From Cerioporus squamosus (Eukaryota > Basidiomycota > Agaricomycetes > Polyporales > Polyporaceae): a stretch of 64,000 nucleotides of DNA. The DNA is taken from the NCBI GenBank assembly GCA_022592435.1, contig JABYQS010000035.1, positions 186,001 to 250,000 of the forward strand. The letters are read 5' to 3'. The notes under the pieces were generated by a model. The model ran no database searches, had not been told where the DNA came from, and saw nothing but the letters and a program-made list of their open reading frames with translations. The position numbers and the translations under genes are program-made. Positions 21,798 to 33,998 of this stretch are shown here, one piece after another (position 1 is the first letter of the stretch; each line of letters begins with the position of its first letter).

Positions 21798-23889
21798 ATG
21801 TCTGATCGCAACACTACGGCCCCCGATACCACACTCAATGCCTCCGACAATCCACGACCTGTTACGTCCAAATCAAGAGGTACATGCAAGTATTAGTGAG
21901 TGTTTCGATGCTTCAATGGAGAACTAGGTGTGGCTGACAGCAAGCCTCGTGCAGCAACACGAGCCGGGGATGTTACGCAGGCGATCGGTGCAAGTTTCTC
22001 CACGGCCAGTCGGAACGGCTGACGCCCTACGACAAGAGCAAGACGTGCAACTTCTACGCAGCTGGGTGGTGTAGGCGTGGAGACAAATGCTGGTTCGTCC
22101 ATGCGGAGCCATCAAAGCCGATTGTGAGCAGTCCGGAGCCGTCTCAAGATTCGGACGAGGAGGAGCTGCTGTGTTCTATATGCTATGACAAGCCGGTTAC
22201 CTATGGGTTATTGAGTGAGTGCATACATCGAGTCTGCTTTGATACCACCTCCTTATTCCTCCCAGTCGGCTGTAGTCACGTCTTCTGCCTTCCGGTATGT
22301 CCCCAATCGCTGCGTCTTTCACTTCCTGCTTATGGCGTGCCATGGTATAGTGTATTAAGAGCTGGCGTGGTACCGAAGGCAAATCAGTGGACATCCTTGA
22401 AGCCGGTACCACCAAGACATGCCCGATGTGTCGCACTACCTCGCGTTTCGTGACACCGTCCAGCTTGTTCTTCGCAGACGGTGATCCGAAGAAAGCCGAG
22501 GCGATCGAGAAGTACAAGCACAGTATGGCACGTATCAAGTGCAAGTAAGCTGTAATTCTCTCGTGGAACAGCGCCAGAGACTGACTGCTCCTCTAGATAC
22601 TTTGAGCGGTCATCGAGGAAGCGCTTCTGCCCGTTCGGCAAAGATTGCTTCTACAAGCACGAGAACGAGGATGGGACTCCGTACGTGTTCCCATACGGCG
22701 TCGAGTATTACATGGGGGTAGGCATTTGCGTCTCAACACGTATAAAGGTTTGCTGACGCTTCTGTGATTAGCGACGCCGCTCCCGAGACGACGACGACGA
22801 CGATTTCACTCCTACGTGGGATCCTGATACCAGCAGGCTTGAAGCCATGTTAACTACTATCATTGGCAATGCACATTTCAGTTCGGGAGCGATGGTACGT
22901 CATGATCCCTGTTCAATGTCACCTTCCACAATGCTGACCATATCGCACAGCGACGAGCCGTACTCTCGAGCATAGCGGCAGTCTTCGGAACGGATAGCCT
23001 TCCTCCGATTTACAGTCTCGACGACGAGTCAGGTCAGGAGGAAGAGGAAGTGACGCCGGCACCTCCTTCCGCGGACCAGTCAGAGGCAGAGCAAGCCCCC
23101 GCGAACGACGTTTGGGATGATTGGCCTGCGAACACTATCGTCATTAGTCCGCCACCTGAAGACAATGCACCGGATATGTCGATCAGTCCAGCGTTCACGC
23201 TCCCCTTGCCTGTGTCGCCCTCTCTCCAAGGATCCTCTGGGACCACTCTGGATCCGACTTCTCCGGAGTTCGTCCCGTCTTTCCTCCTCGACAACATGCG
23301 CGCACTGCCGCCAGGGCCGTCCGGATCACATAGCCGCAATGGGAACTACTTGGACCACAGTCCTCCGGTCGAAGATGGCACCGGTGTAAGAGAAGACCAC
23401 TTGTGGACCGTCGAAGACCTAGTGGAGCGAGAGCGCAGCAGCGAGGCGCTGCCCTCGACAGCTTCCTCGAGCCTTGCACCAGAAGCCTCCTCGCCCACTC
23501 CCACAGACGTCGATTCTCATTCCCATGCGGATCTCGCTGTACAGGACACAGACCCTCCATTCATGACAGACGGTCGAGGACGTGTCGTCTGGAGCAGTAC
23601 AACTCTCTCCAGGGGCCGAGAGGGTCGACGTGGTCGTGCGACATCGTCTTCCGCCACGATCGTCCCACATCCCAAGTCCACCCCTGACCTCTCCGCCGCA
23701 GAGGAGAGCGCGGACGAGGCTTCGCAGCGCGATTCTCCGGGTGGCAGGTCCGCAAGCTCTTCTGGCCGGCTCGTGCGCCAGAGGTCACTCCCACTCGTGG
23801 GCTATGGCTACGGCACGGACGGCGGTACACGCGCTGCGGAGTTCGTGACGGACGGCCGTGGCCGCGTTGTGTTCGCCTCCTCCCACTGA
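21798..23889 (+). CDS. Makorin-like CCCH/RING E3 ubiquitin ligase
   Basis: Seven exons (21798-21895, 21955-22214, 22266-22294, 22351-22544, 22597-22717, 22772-22894, 22951-23889) close in frame to 587 residues. Order: CCCH finger (CKYYNTSRGCYAGDRCKFLH, split by intron 1), CCCH finger (CNFYAAGWCRRGDKCWFVH), C3HC4 RING (CSIC...GCSHVFCLPC...CPMC, near 105-165) and a third CCCH finger (CPFGKDCFYKH). This layout matches makorins, which combine RNA binding and ubiquitin ligation. The last 300 residues are acidic, Pro/Ser-rich and probably disordered. They contain the short motif TDGRGRVV twice, the second copy at the very C-terminus. The exact substrate is unknown. Confidence 0.9.
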
Positions 23890-24688
23890 GAACCGCCTTC
23901 TGCCCGGTCTGACCAAACGGCTCATCCCCGCTCTCACGACACTCCCACGACCGCTCTAGAGTGGACTCGATTCACGATATCTACAGCTGCCAGTACTCGC
24001 GTTTCCACCCGGATTTGTTCTCCTTTGCTCGCGTCGTGCTCTAGTACCCTCTGACCCTTCCGATTGTATATTACTCTCGCCGTCAACGCAAATCCGTATG
24101 TATCACTAGTTTACCTTGACTTGCTTCGCTGCGTGCATGGGTTTCCGAGCAAGATTCGCCTTATGGTTTTGTGCGTCCCTTCCTTCTGTCTACAGAGATT
24201 GATGATGATCCGGATCTTTAAGCCAATAGCCTTGGCAAGTAATCCGGTTGATCGACATAGGTTCCAGGAATGCATCGAGGTACCTGCGGCAACGTTGCTC
24301 GCGCTCGTGGTCTTTGCTTTGGTCGCTTGTGCATCCCATATGGGTGCGAACTTCAAACTTCCCCTCTATTCCAACCGTCATGACTACCCAACCCGTTAAT
24401 CTCGAGGCTGATGCAAATACTATTGGACTGCCCGATTGGATTGATCACCATTGAGTTCCGCAACGTCGTCCATTCCACGCAAACACAGCATTCCCATGCA
24501 GCGCTGCCTCACGCTCCCATTCTTCTATTCCCAATGACACGATCAGTCGAGATATGGTGGATGCGGCCAGCGTGCGTATCAGAGATCATTCAACGGCTGG
24601 CTTCAGCTGTGCTCGATATAACGCCGAAATACTAACAACAAGCATTCTTAACCCACGGCAACGTTGAGAGTCACTTTTTAACTTCGCC
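23890..24688. other. Intergenic region
   Basis: About 800 bases with AT-richer sequence than its neighbours. No gene, repeat or RNA supported. Confidence 0.45.
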
Positions 24689-26458
24689 ATGTCCTCCGAC
24701 GCAGATGCTGCTGCTGCGACCTTGGCCCAGTTCAACACCGTGGCCCTATTCGACACCTTGTACGTTGCCTAACAGTTCCAGGTTCCTGATCAAGGATAAC
24801 CCCGCCCTGATATCGCCGGACAGGTATACGTACAACTGCTGCGCTGTGGCAGCCTGTGGTATGTTCGCTCTATTCAACTCTATTGCGAGCTCGTCCCAGT
24901 TAATCTCACGCTTTCCCTCGCCGCAGTTCTCTTCATATACGACTCATTCGTCACGTTTGATCGAGAAGTGGCATGCTTCTGGACTGCTAAGCGGACCGGA
25001 GCGTCACTCTTGTTTTTCGTGAACAAGTGGATAACCATGATACTCTATGTTATAGGGGTGGTCGGAATTGGTGCAACTTTCCTCTCGGACAAGGTGAGCA
25101 GTCTCAGTACGTGACTGTTTGCATGGCGATGTCTGACTGGACTTAGAGGTTGGTACGCCGGCGAACGTGGCAGACTTCGAAATACTCACTGCGCAATGCC
25201 TATCGGTACCCGCAGTTGTTCCTTGTTCTTAATGACGTCGCGCGCAATGGTGGCATTGCAGTATGTTGTCGGGGCATGTGAGTCATACATTCACACCATG
25301 GATCGTAGTGCCTGATGCTTCCACTAAGTGTTCTCCGGCCTCCGTGCATTTGTGCTGAGCAGGAGCAAACCCCTCGGCCTACTCGTCTTTGCTTTGTCTC
25401 TTGCGCCAGTAGGTGCCAATTTGGTGAGCATTCTGTGGTGTTCCGTGGATCGTGAGGACTGACGCAGACTGGTCTATGGTACAGGTTTTTTATGGCTATC
25501 AACTCTCGGGAGTGACCTTCCCGTCGTTCGGATGCATCACGACAGACAACACAACCGCTGCACTTGAGCTCAGGTTCGTCATGTTCAATCTCGTCACATA
25601 CATCGGTGCTGACTCTGTACAAGGCGTAAGTTGGCTACCAATCTACATTCAATAGCGTAGGCTCATCCACAGTACCGCATAGTTGTGTTCATATCTCGAG
25701 TACCGCTTATCACTGCCGACATGCTACTCATCTACATCACTTCGACAAAGCTAAGCAGCTGGAGCGCCATGAGGGATATCCGACATTCCAAACGACTTTC
25801 GCTATCGGATGTCCTCTTTTGCGGTGGTACGTCCCTGAGCAATGTGCTTGGGCCAGGGTTCCGTGGTTAATCATACTCATACAGGAATCATATACTTTGT
25901 GTACGTCCTGCAGTAAAGCCAACGGGATATATAACCGACTCTGTCGCTCTCAAATGCGGACATCAGTGTTCTTGTCCTTCTGAGCGTGCTCCACCTCGTC
26001 TTCTCGACGACTGCGGTTAGTTACATGGCCTGTCTCGCTCCTTCAAGCTGCAAGCCCATTCTCATTGTCTCAACAGGTGGTGAGCGATGTCGAGGAAGGG
26101 AGCTATGTCACCGTATTCACCATGCCGTATGCATTTCACCATCGCTGTAACGTGCTGCTACTGCTCCGAGTCGCTCATCAACTTCAATTCTACGCAGCAT
26201 CACAGCGATTCTCATTTCGCGCTTCCTCCTTGAACTCCAAGAAGCGAACCAGGTGGTCGTCAGACTCGACCCGGACGATCCGCTGCATTCTTCGAGGAAC
26301 GCATACGACTCGTCTAGCTTCATATCGTCCCTTGGAGGTTTCAATATCCGGACCTACCGGTGCCATCCGATGAGGACTCTGAGTTGTACGTTGGTTCTGG
26401 CACAGAGACCGGGAAGGAGGGAAGTGGGGCAAAGGCTGTGACCTCGTCTTTCGCATAG
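24689..26458 (+). CDS. DUF6533-type multi-pass membrane protein
   Basis: The first three exons (24689-24759, 24824-24858, 24927-25093) are firm and in frame. They encode the basidiomycete DUF6533 core: a helix, then LFIYDSFVTFDREVACFW, then a TGASLLFFVNKW segment starting a second helix. Later exons give helices such as LLVFALSLAPVGANLV, YRIVVFISRVPLITADMLLIY and ITAILISRFLLELQEANQ, so about seven membrane segments. The family is large and uncharacterised in Agaricomycetes. Some resemble seven-helix receptors in topology, but no ligand is known. Exon borders between 25094 and 25260 and after 26330 are unresolved. The protein ends at 26441 or 26458 depending on the last frame. Confidence 0.75.
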
Positions 26459-26942
26459 CTGTCTCTTACTTATTTGGGTCCCCCCTCTGCTCGTAAGTAG
26501 ATGGTCCTAAAAAGGTTTTGTACACCGCACTTCCCGCGTGGATCCAGACAGTTGCGTTCGGACAAGACCGCTTAGAACCCCTTGTACATCTGGGGCTTCA
26601 AAATCTTCAAGCTTCAGTCCGATCAGTACGTATCAGATACCCAACTCGCGTTGGACCTAATCCCAAAGTAAATCTGCTTGCGTTTGACAACGAGGTTATA
26701 GCATAGTGTGCCTGCATAGGTTCAACACATACGGTATGATACGGGAGCCCACTAGGTACGTGGTATAAGGATACTACTATCTACTCGTGCAGAACACGTC
26801 TACACTGACGTTCTGATTGGCTACATGACAAGTGAGTCCCATCTGATCTCCCGGCACAACATACATTCTACAACCGTGAACCCTACCCTTAGCTCGAACA
26901 ACAAGTATAGTGACGCTTGACCAACACTTACGATGCCATGGT
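26459..26942. other. Convergent 3' spacer
   Basis: Between the DUF6533 gene and the 3' end of the IBtk-like gene. A few short open frames only. Confidence 0.45.
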
Positions 26943-29900
26943 TCATGTCTGGGTCACCGAAACCGTCTGTGCGTCCGGTTTCCGTGGTTCGTCCTTGGGA
27001 CGCCGTCTGCGCGGCTTCGCGCCCTGTCCCTGCCCCGCGCCCTGGGGCTGCGCCTGGTCCCGAGGCGGCCTCGCACGAGGTTGAGGCTGTCTCTGTCCAT
27101 CCTTCCCATCCTTCTGCCCGTCCCCGCCCAGCGCAGGCGGGCCACCAGCAGCAGACTTACCCTTCTGCGGCCCCCTCGGCTTCTTCCCCTTCTTCGAAGG
27201 CGGGTGGCCCGCCAGCAGCGCGGCAGTAGCTCGCTCCTCCGCCTTCACCCGCTCCTCCTCAGCGGCCCACCAACGTAGAAAGTCTTCCTCGGCCTGGCGC
27301 GCGCGCTCCTCCTCCTGGATCTCGACGAGGGAGCGCTTGTCCTTGACGGGCGCGACGTCCTGCTCAGCCTGCGCGAGCTGAATGGCAGCGAAGGAGACGA
27401 CGGAGCCAGGTGCGGCGGAGGATTGCACGACGGGCTGCACTGGAGTAGGTGTCCACACCTTACCGCTTCTAGTGGTGAATGATCCCGTCAGCGACTGCAT
27501 GCAGCAAATCAGGCACAATATATGAACTTACGAGACCCGTCGGATGGAAGAGCTACCAGAGGCCGGAGCCTGCTTGGTCGGCGTGAAGACAGGCCCCAGA
27601 CCGGGCGCCACGGGCTTGCGAGGCGTCGTCGGCTGAGAACGAGGCGCAGTAGTAGGTGCGGCGGCGGCGGCAGATGAAGGTCCAGGAGTAGATGCCGGCG
27701 GCGGCGGCGGCTGTGATCTACCATCCTTCCTCTCATTCTGGGGCAAAGCCGCTGCCAACGGTGCTGGAACGGCGGCGGGAGGTTGCTGAGCTCTCCACGA
27801 CAAGGTGGGGCCAGAAGGCATCCGCGGTATAGGACCACCCGTCAACGGACCCTCAAGCGACGGACGCGGAGGCGTCCCCCGCGGCGTCTCCGGCGCACGG
27901 CCTGCTTGTGCGACTGGCCTACCTGGAGAGGCTTTGGATGTCGACGCCTCAGCCATGATGGACTTCATGTCAACCTTGGGTGCAGAAGTGATAGTTCTCC
28001 AACCGGTAGTCGGCCTGGCCGGCGACTCGCTCCCACTCGGTACCCGCGAAAGAGGTCCGGGTGGAGGCACGGGGGCAGACGTAGGGGTAGGGGTCTCAGG
28101 CTCGTCCATGATGAAGACTTCGTCGTCAGGGATGTTGGCAATGGCAGGGCGGGCACTGAGCGTTGGGCGTAGCATCGGGCTGTTCGGTGCAGACTGCCGG
28201 CTAGCGCGCCTGCTCGGCCCTGGCGGCGATAGCTTCGGTGAGTCTCTGAACGCCCCAGGACGGAATGACGGCACGATCGGCTGTGGTATGTCCTGCAGCG
28301 CAAGCCAGTTCCCCCAGGTCTCCATAGCCTTGTCGACAAGACGTGTCGAGCGCGAGACAGGGTACTTGGCCTTCTGCTGAGCACGGACGAACGCAGAAAG
28401 CTGCTTGATGAGATCCGCCGGGAGGTCCTCGAGCATGCGGCTCTCGAGGAACACCTCCATGTTAATTGCCATGTATTCCTGGAGGAGCCGCACGAGAGCT
28501 CTCGCATGATAGTGCGTCGCTTCCGCAAGGACAGAGCAGGCGTTGTTGATCCAGACCCGTTTCATGATGACCCACGAGCAGATGAGCATGAGCCGGTCGA
28601 TGTGCAACTCGTTCTGGGATGTTGATGAGCACGACACAATGAATGAAAGACACCGGGGCAAATGACTTACCGCGACAGCCATGACGTCGAACGTAAAGTC
28701 AATGAGCTCCTCGACCGTGCGGACATCCTCGATAACGTCGAAGATCTCCTTATCCCCGCCACAGCAGAGGTACCTGAGCACGGGCTCCACAGCCTGCCAC
28801 TTCATATGTTTGAGATTGACCACGATAGTCCCCTCCAATGTCCAACGCTTCATCGTCCAGTCCCTGTCGTCGAAAAACGCGGCGAAGAACGGCGAACGGG
28901 CACGAAGTAGGACGGAATGACAATATACCTCGCGTTCGGCCAATTGCAGGACGACGTCCGGCGCGAGCGGTCGTCGAGTGCGAGCCCCGACGTCTCCCGC
29001 TTGGTTCCCAGCGAAGAGCCGCTGCATGTCTACGGCGAGGGTGGCCTTCGGGATGCGCTTGACAGGAGCATCCAAGACGTCAGTCAGGCTTGGCAGTTCG
29101 AGGAGCACAGCGAGGGCTTGCAACTCGCCCTTCACTTGCAGAATCTTGACTTTCAACGGCTCGAGCTGCCGCTGAATGGCATGTGCGATCCTGTGGTCCC
29201 AAATGGCCAAAGGCTCGTCCGAGTAAAGGTAGACCATGACGATGAGGACCGAGAGTGGATGGCATCCCGTGAAGGTGAGCTTGGGCAGCTCCTTCAGCGA
29301 GACCTTACTCAGGTGACCTTGAACGGTGACACTGGAGCGCGGGTCGCGCACAACCTTGCCCTCCGAGAGGACTTGACATAGAAGGGGCGAACGTGCGGCG
29401 AGAATGACGCGATGAGCAGGAAGCTCGATGCCAGTAGACTGAATGTGAACAAGAAGGTCAGCATCAACAGGCATGTTGTCAGGATCAAGGACCCGTATGC
29501 CGCTGGCGCCCTTCTTCGCCTCCTTCAACCGATGAATAATTGTACATAGAGCCCTGAGCTGCCGGATGTCGCTCTGTACAGCAGTGTCCTCTTCCTCATC
29601 ATCTGACGCGGGGTCCAAGTCCAGAGGGGTGGTGGAAGACTCCCGCACCGGGCTCAGCGGAGATGCATCGGCGTCTTCGCCGAGACGAGTGAGTTTCATG
29701 CGCAAGTATGGCTGGGCGGTCGCGAGATCCTGAGCAAGCAGGTTGCCGACTACACGGACCTCTTCGGGTTTCCAGTCCGAGCGCAACGCCGCGAAGGCAC
29801 CTGTGGCGTTTGCGCAAACTTGAGTGACACGCTGGATATACGGGATCCGCTGGAACTTGAACATCTTGGAGGACGAGCCCTGTCCAGACTTGAGGTTGCG

Positions 29901-31794
29901 CGAGCGCACCAAGACGTGGCCAGACTCGGTGCAGATGATGATGGAGCCGTCTACACCAAGTGCGACATCCTGACGGCAAAGCATGAGACAGTGTCCGCAT
30001 AAGAACGTTGTATGTATACGCACCCTCACGGCGCTGAACTGCTTGCGCAGAGCCCATACACGTTGAGGCTGAACATTGAAGCGCGACTTGCTAGCACTTG
30101 TGCCGCTCTCGGGTGGTGACGGTAAGGAGAACGTGAACAGTTCACCTGTGGACGACAGCGCGGCGAAGGTATCCTCACAGCTCGTGATCTTGTCGATCTC
30201 AATGCTGATACCGCTCTTGGATTTCGCCTGTGGAGGCCGGTAGGGAATCGTCTCGGACGGGAACGCATACGGCGGGAAGCTGGCCCACGTCATCAGTAAA
30301 CACGGAAGGACGTCCTCAGAGTAGCGACGACTCACACGACCTTGAAGTGCCCGTCATTCCATAGACAGACAACTTCCTGAGTGTCCATAAGGCACGCTAA
30401 TGCCGAGTCCTGTAACACATTAGACAGCTTCTCCACGGAAGCAATGTTATGCGTACTGTAATTGAGACAGAGAGTACAGGGTGGGTAATCTTCGTAACCA
30501 CACGAGGAGCAATCTGCACCGGCTGGGCCGAGCGATCATACCCTGGATAGTAGGTCAGCTAGCCGCCTCCGTCCCGCGACACATAGGGACTCACCAAGCT
30601 GCCCGCTATTCATACCCCAGGTGAACACCTCGTCAGCAGTCCAACAAGCGGAAGCGGTCTTGCAGGCAGCAACGCCGACAACGAAGCGGTTCTTGATAGC
30701 CCCGGCAATCTTCCTGGGAGCTGACTGAATCGGCTCCTCGACACGGCCTCCTGTGGTCGTCTCTACGACGTAGCCGAGCTGGGAAAACCGGTTGAGGCCC
30801 CAGCTGTAGACTTCGCCGCTCTTGGTGAGCACAAGCGTATGGTCTTGGCCGACCGCTACAGCGTCCACAGTCTGATTGAAGCCGGGAAGCGGGATAGGGG
30901 TGTACTGGGTGTGCTGGCCGGGCCCAAGCCTGCCGCCGCTGCCAAATCCGCATACGCGCAGGTTTCCTCGGGGTTCATCCGTGACGATAACTAACCGTCG
31001 CAAAATTGTTGAGATGAATGGTGGATGAGCGGAAGGGGGCATGCTATCATGGAACAAGCTGTTGCAGGGAAGCCCATCTTAATCATTCTCTCGTCTCTCC
31101 AATGCAGCAGCTAGTCCCATGCAACTGCCTCCGGTACAAAGGACTACTCACCGGTATGCAGTTTGGACATGGCTATCTGCCGGACACGCACAGGCGTGAA
31201 TCTCGCGTCCAAGTTCTCCTTCTCCGACACGTCCGGGACACGCGGGGACACGAGCTCAGGGTACGCCCTGTCGTTCCCGTCTCCGACTCCGAGAGCGGCG
31301 TTCCTATTCGATCCCCAGGTGTACAGTTCCTCCCCTTGGTCGCCGTTATGGTCTGGAATCGTGCCCTCGATCGTGGAGTTGTACAAGTCGAAGGGGGTGT
31401 ATCCTTCGACGTCCCGAGCCAAGATGTCGATGTCAGACCTCTGGAGGAGGAGCAACGCCGTGGTGAGGTTTCCATTGTACAACGCGCGGTGCAGCGGCGT
31501 CCAATGGCTCTCCGTATCGGCGATATTCACGTTGATCGTCGGGTGGGCGAGAAGCATACGGACGAACTCCGGAGCGGAAGCATCCTGGGACGAGGCGGCG
31601 AGGTGCAGGACCGTCCTGCCCCAGTAATCGCGCGCGTTGACGTCGACTGAAGACGCAGAGCTCAGCGGACTGGGGCGCGACCAGGATTTGCCTCCGCTTG
31701 TGCTGGGACCGCCGCCAGAGTTTCTGGTGGGGTCCAGCAGGCGCTGGAAGGCCTGCTGATTGCGTTGGTGAAAGTAGGCATGAAGAGCGGTCAT
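26943..31794 (-). CDS. IBtk/Btb3-like protein: ankyrin, RCC1 and two BTB domains
   Basis: Eight exons (31794-31152, 30990-30595, 30542-30457, 30409-30336, 30279-30024, 29969-28671, 28613-27532, 27468-26943) close in frame to 1453 residues. Ankyrin repeats come first (DYWGRTVLHLAA, ESHWTPLHRALYNGN). RCC1 blades follow (ELYTWGSNRNAALGVGD, EVYSWGLNRFSQLGY, EVFTWGMNSGQLG). BTB1 is near 655 (DLLVHIQSTGIELPAHRVIL) and BTB2 near 820 (DVVLQLAEREVYCHSVLLRARSPFF). A Pro/Ser-rich linker leads to a conserved C-terminus with AIQLAQAEQDVAPVKDKRSL and a Lys/Arg-rich tail. The architecture matches human inhibitor of Bruton tyrosine kinase and fission yeast Btb3, which are cullin-3 adaptors. Ubiquitin ligase targeting is inferred. 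An LTR element starts 363 bp upstream of its ATG. Confidence 0.92.
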
Positions 31795-32157
31795 ACAGCG
31801 GGGGGTGGGTGCGAACAGCGACCAGGAGTCCTAGCGACTCCCTTGACGGTCTTGCTGTTCGTCGGGCGTTGCGCACAGAGGGCGGGCGCAACGATAAAGT
31901 ACAGCGTAGAAGTTCGCAGACGGTCAAAACTTGCTGGAGACGAGATGCGCGTCGAGAAGATGGTGGTGGTCGAAGAGCAAAGAGCAATAAGTTAAGCCCG
32001 AAGACGATACGGGGAGGAGGAAGACTGGAAGATCTGAGAGCGTCGACCAAGTCACCGGCTCCGTCATTACTCTGAGCCGCCGTGCACGTGCGCATCCCCG
32101 CACAGTTGGCGCTCACAGATCCCATCGGGACGTCGCGATAGCGAACGTTTCGCCGCC
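31795..32157. promoter_or_regulatory. Upstream region of the IBtk-like gene, cut by an LTR element
   Basis: Only 363 bases separate the start codon from the left LTR, so much of the original promoter may lie beyond the element, near 38 kb. No clear TATA box was found here. Confidence 0.4.
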
Positions 32158-32533
32158 TGTGGTGACGCCCAGTCTTTTCGGGGTTCAGGCCGGTGAACTC
32201 GAAGACGAGGCGGAGATCTGTCGTATTCGGGTACGTTCGTGGTCCTAATATACATGCGGGTTCGTTCGTACTAATACAATATCGTCAGCAAGAAGTACGA
32301 AGCCCTCCGGCCTCGGGATGACTTCATGGTGGAGGAAGGAGGGGTCGAGGTCGAGCTACAAGATGAGATCGACGCTACGAGTGTCGACCAGCGTCCAAGG
32401 AGATAGACGAAGTGGCAAGCTAGGAATGAAATGACGAAGAGGGAGGAGGAAGAGGTGACTCGGGGAACGCGTAGCTGTACGGCGAGATAAGAGTACAAAC
32501 ACGAACAAACATGACGCAGACAGCGCGCCAACA
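32158..32533 (-). repeat. 3' LTR of the retrotransposon
   Basis: 376 bp. In element orientation it starts TGTTGG and ends CCACA. It matches the other LTR over its full length without gaps, except for two substitutions (near 32366 and 32390). Confidence 0.93.
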
Positions 32534-32550
32534 CCATCCCCTCCTCTCAG
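32534..32550 (-). other. Polypurine tract
   Basis: On the minus strand the sequence just before the 3' LTR is CTGAGAGGAGGGGATGG, a typical plus-strand primer for reverse transcription. Confidence 0.7.
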
Positions 32551-32710
32551 AACTCGCTCTGTCGAGTTTGCGAGAAGGCAAAGTGCTGGACGACTGCCGA
32601 AGATACAAGTACAAAGAGGAACTATAGTACACAAACGGTGAGTAACTGCTGAGACAATAGAAAAGCGTACACTGATTGTTCTTGTGTCGCATATAGGCCG
32701 GTCAGGATGC

Positions 32711-33998
32711 CTACTGCAGGACATGTCGGGCACGAAGATCGCGCTCAACTCGAGCCTTGGCGTCGCGTCGTTGGAGTTCAGCGGAGGAGTACCAGAGGCG
32801 GGGCTCGGGTTCAGAGGGGTGATAGCGTTTGAGACGCTCCGCATTGTACAAGGTACGCAGAATATACCCATTACGTGTCTTGAGCTGGAAGGTGTTGCGG
32901 TCCGTCAAGTCGTGCACGATGAACGGGCCATCCCAGCGTGGATGCAACTTCGTCGACTCGGGGGAACGACGTAAGACGAGGTCGCCTATGCCGATACCGC
33001 GGTCCCGGTACGTCTCCTCCCTGCGTAGTGCCTCCGCTTCGAGTCGTCGCAAGGCTTTCATGTTGGCCTCCTCCCGGAACTTGGACAAGTTGCGGACCGT
33101 GCTCGAGTCGCTGATGCTGCAAGTGTGTGATCTCCTCGTCAGTAGGCGGTCGCTCCATGGCGTCGTAAGTCGACTCACTCGGAAGACGAAGCTCTCGTCC
33201 ATACGCGAGGTATGCCGGCGACGTGCCCGTGCTGCTGTTAACATGAGCGCGGTGCGCGAGTAGTGCGTCCGGGAGGTATTCATCCCACTCATCCTGACGA
33301 TCCGGGGCAACAAGACGTGCAAGCATCTGCGTCAAGTTGTCGTTGAACTTCTCGAGTCGACCGTTGGTCTGGGGATGGTACGGCGAGGTGCGGAGATGCT
33401 GAATTCCGAGACATCGGAGATAGTTCTGAAAGGCGTAGGAGAGGAATTCTTCACCATTGTCGGTAAGTACCGCCTTCGGCTTGCCATGCATGGTGATGAT
33501 GCGACGGAGGAGGGCTAGCGCACCGTGATACGAGCGCTGTGGGTGCGGATCACCGTAGGTGAGGTCGGAACCGAGATCCATTGATGTGAGGATGTACTGA
33601 TTTCCCTTCTTCGTCTTCTGCAGTGGTCCGATCCAGTCAAAGGACCAGATGTCGAAGGCCTCGACGCGCGGAAGGGGATGGAGAGGCTGAGGCTTCGGAG
33701 GTTCACGGCGTGTGAACTGACAGGCATCGCAACGTCGTACAATGTCCTCTAGGAGCTCCCGCATGTTCGGTGTCCAGACGCGGTATCGAAGTGCATCATG
33801 CAGCGCACGAGCACCGAGATGTCCAAGCTGTGAATGGAATCGCTGAAGGAGTACACGAGCGTCCGTGAGTGTGGTTGGGACGCGGACAGTGATGGGTCCA
33901 CCGGGGCCTCGATCCAGGGTGCGCCAAAGACGGTCTCCATCAAGGATGCAGAAGCCGCGCCGAGCGGGCTCAGCGGAGCTGTCCCGAAGAAGCTGCTG
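32711..33998 (-). pseudogene. Retrotransposon integrase region, frame-broken
   Basis: Continues the gag-pol frame behind an in-frame TGA (33999-34001). It contains a zinc-binding CDAC segment, a catalytic core with DWIGPL, LTDNGEEF and YHPQTNGRLEKFN, and a C-terminal PRWDGPF block. Near 33097 the frame changes, consistent with one extra base. No chromodomain is recognisable after the C-terminal block. With both lesions a full integrase cannot be made by ordinary translation. Stop readthrough at the TGA is conceivable but would not repair the second break. Confidence 0.85.

Noticed and set aside
32271..32537. Open frames repeated in both LTRs
   Set aside because: Identical because the LTRs are identical. 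They have no coding texture.
32711..32900. Chromodomain at the end of the integrase
   Set aside because: The sequence behind the PRWDGPF block lacks the aromatic cage and fold pattern of chromodomains.
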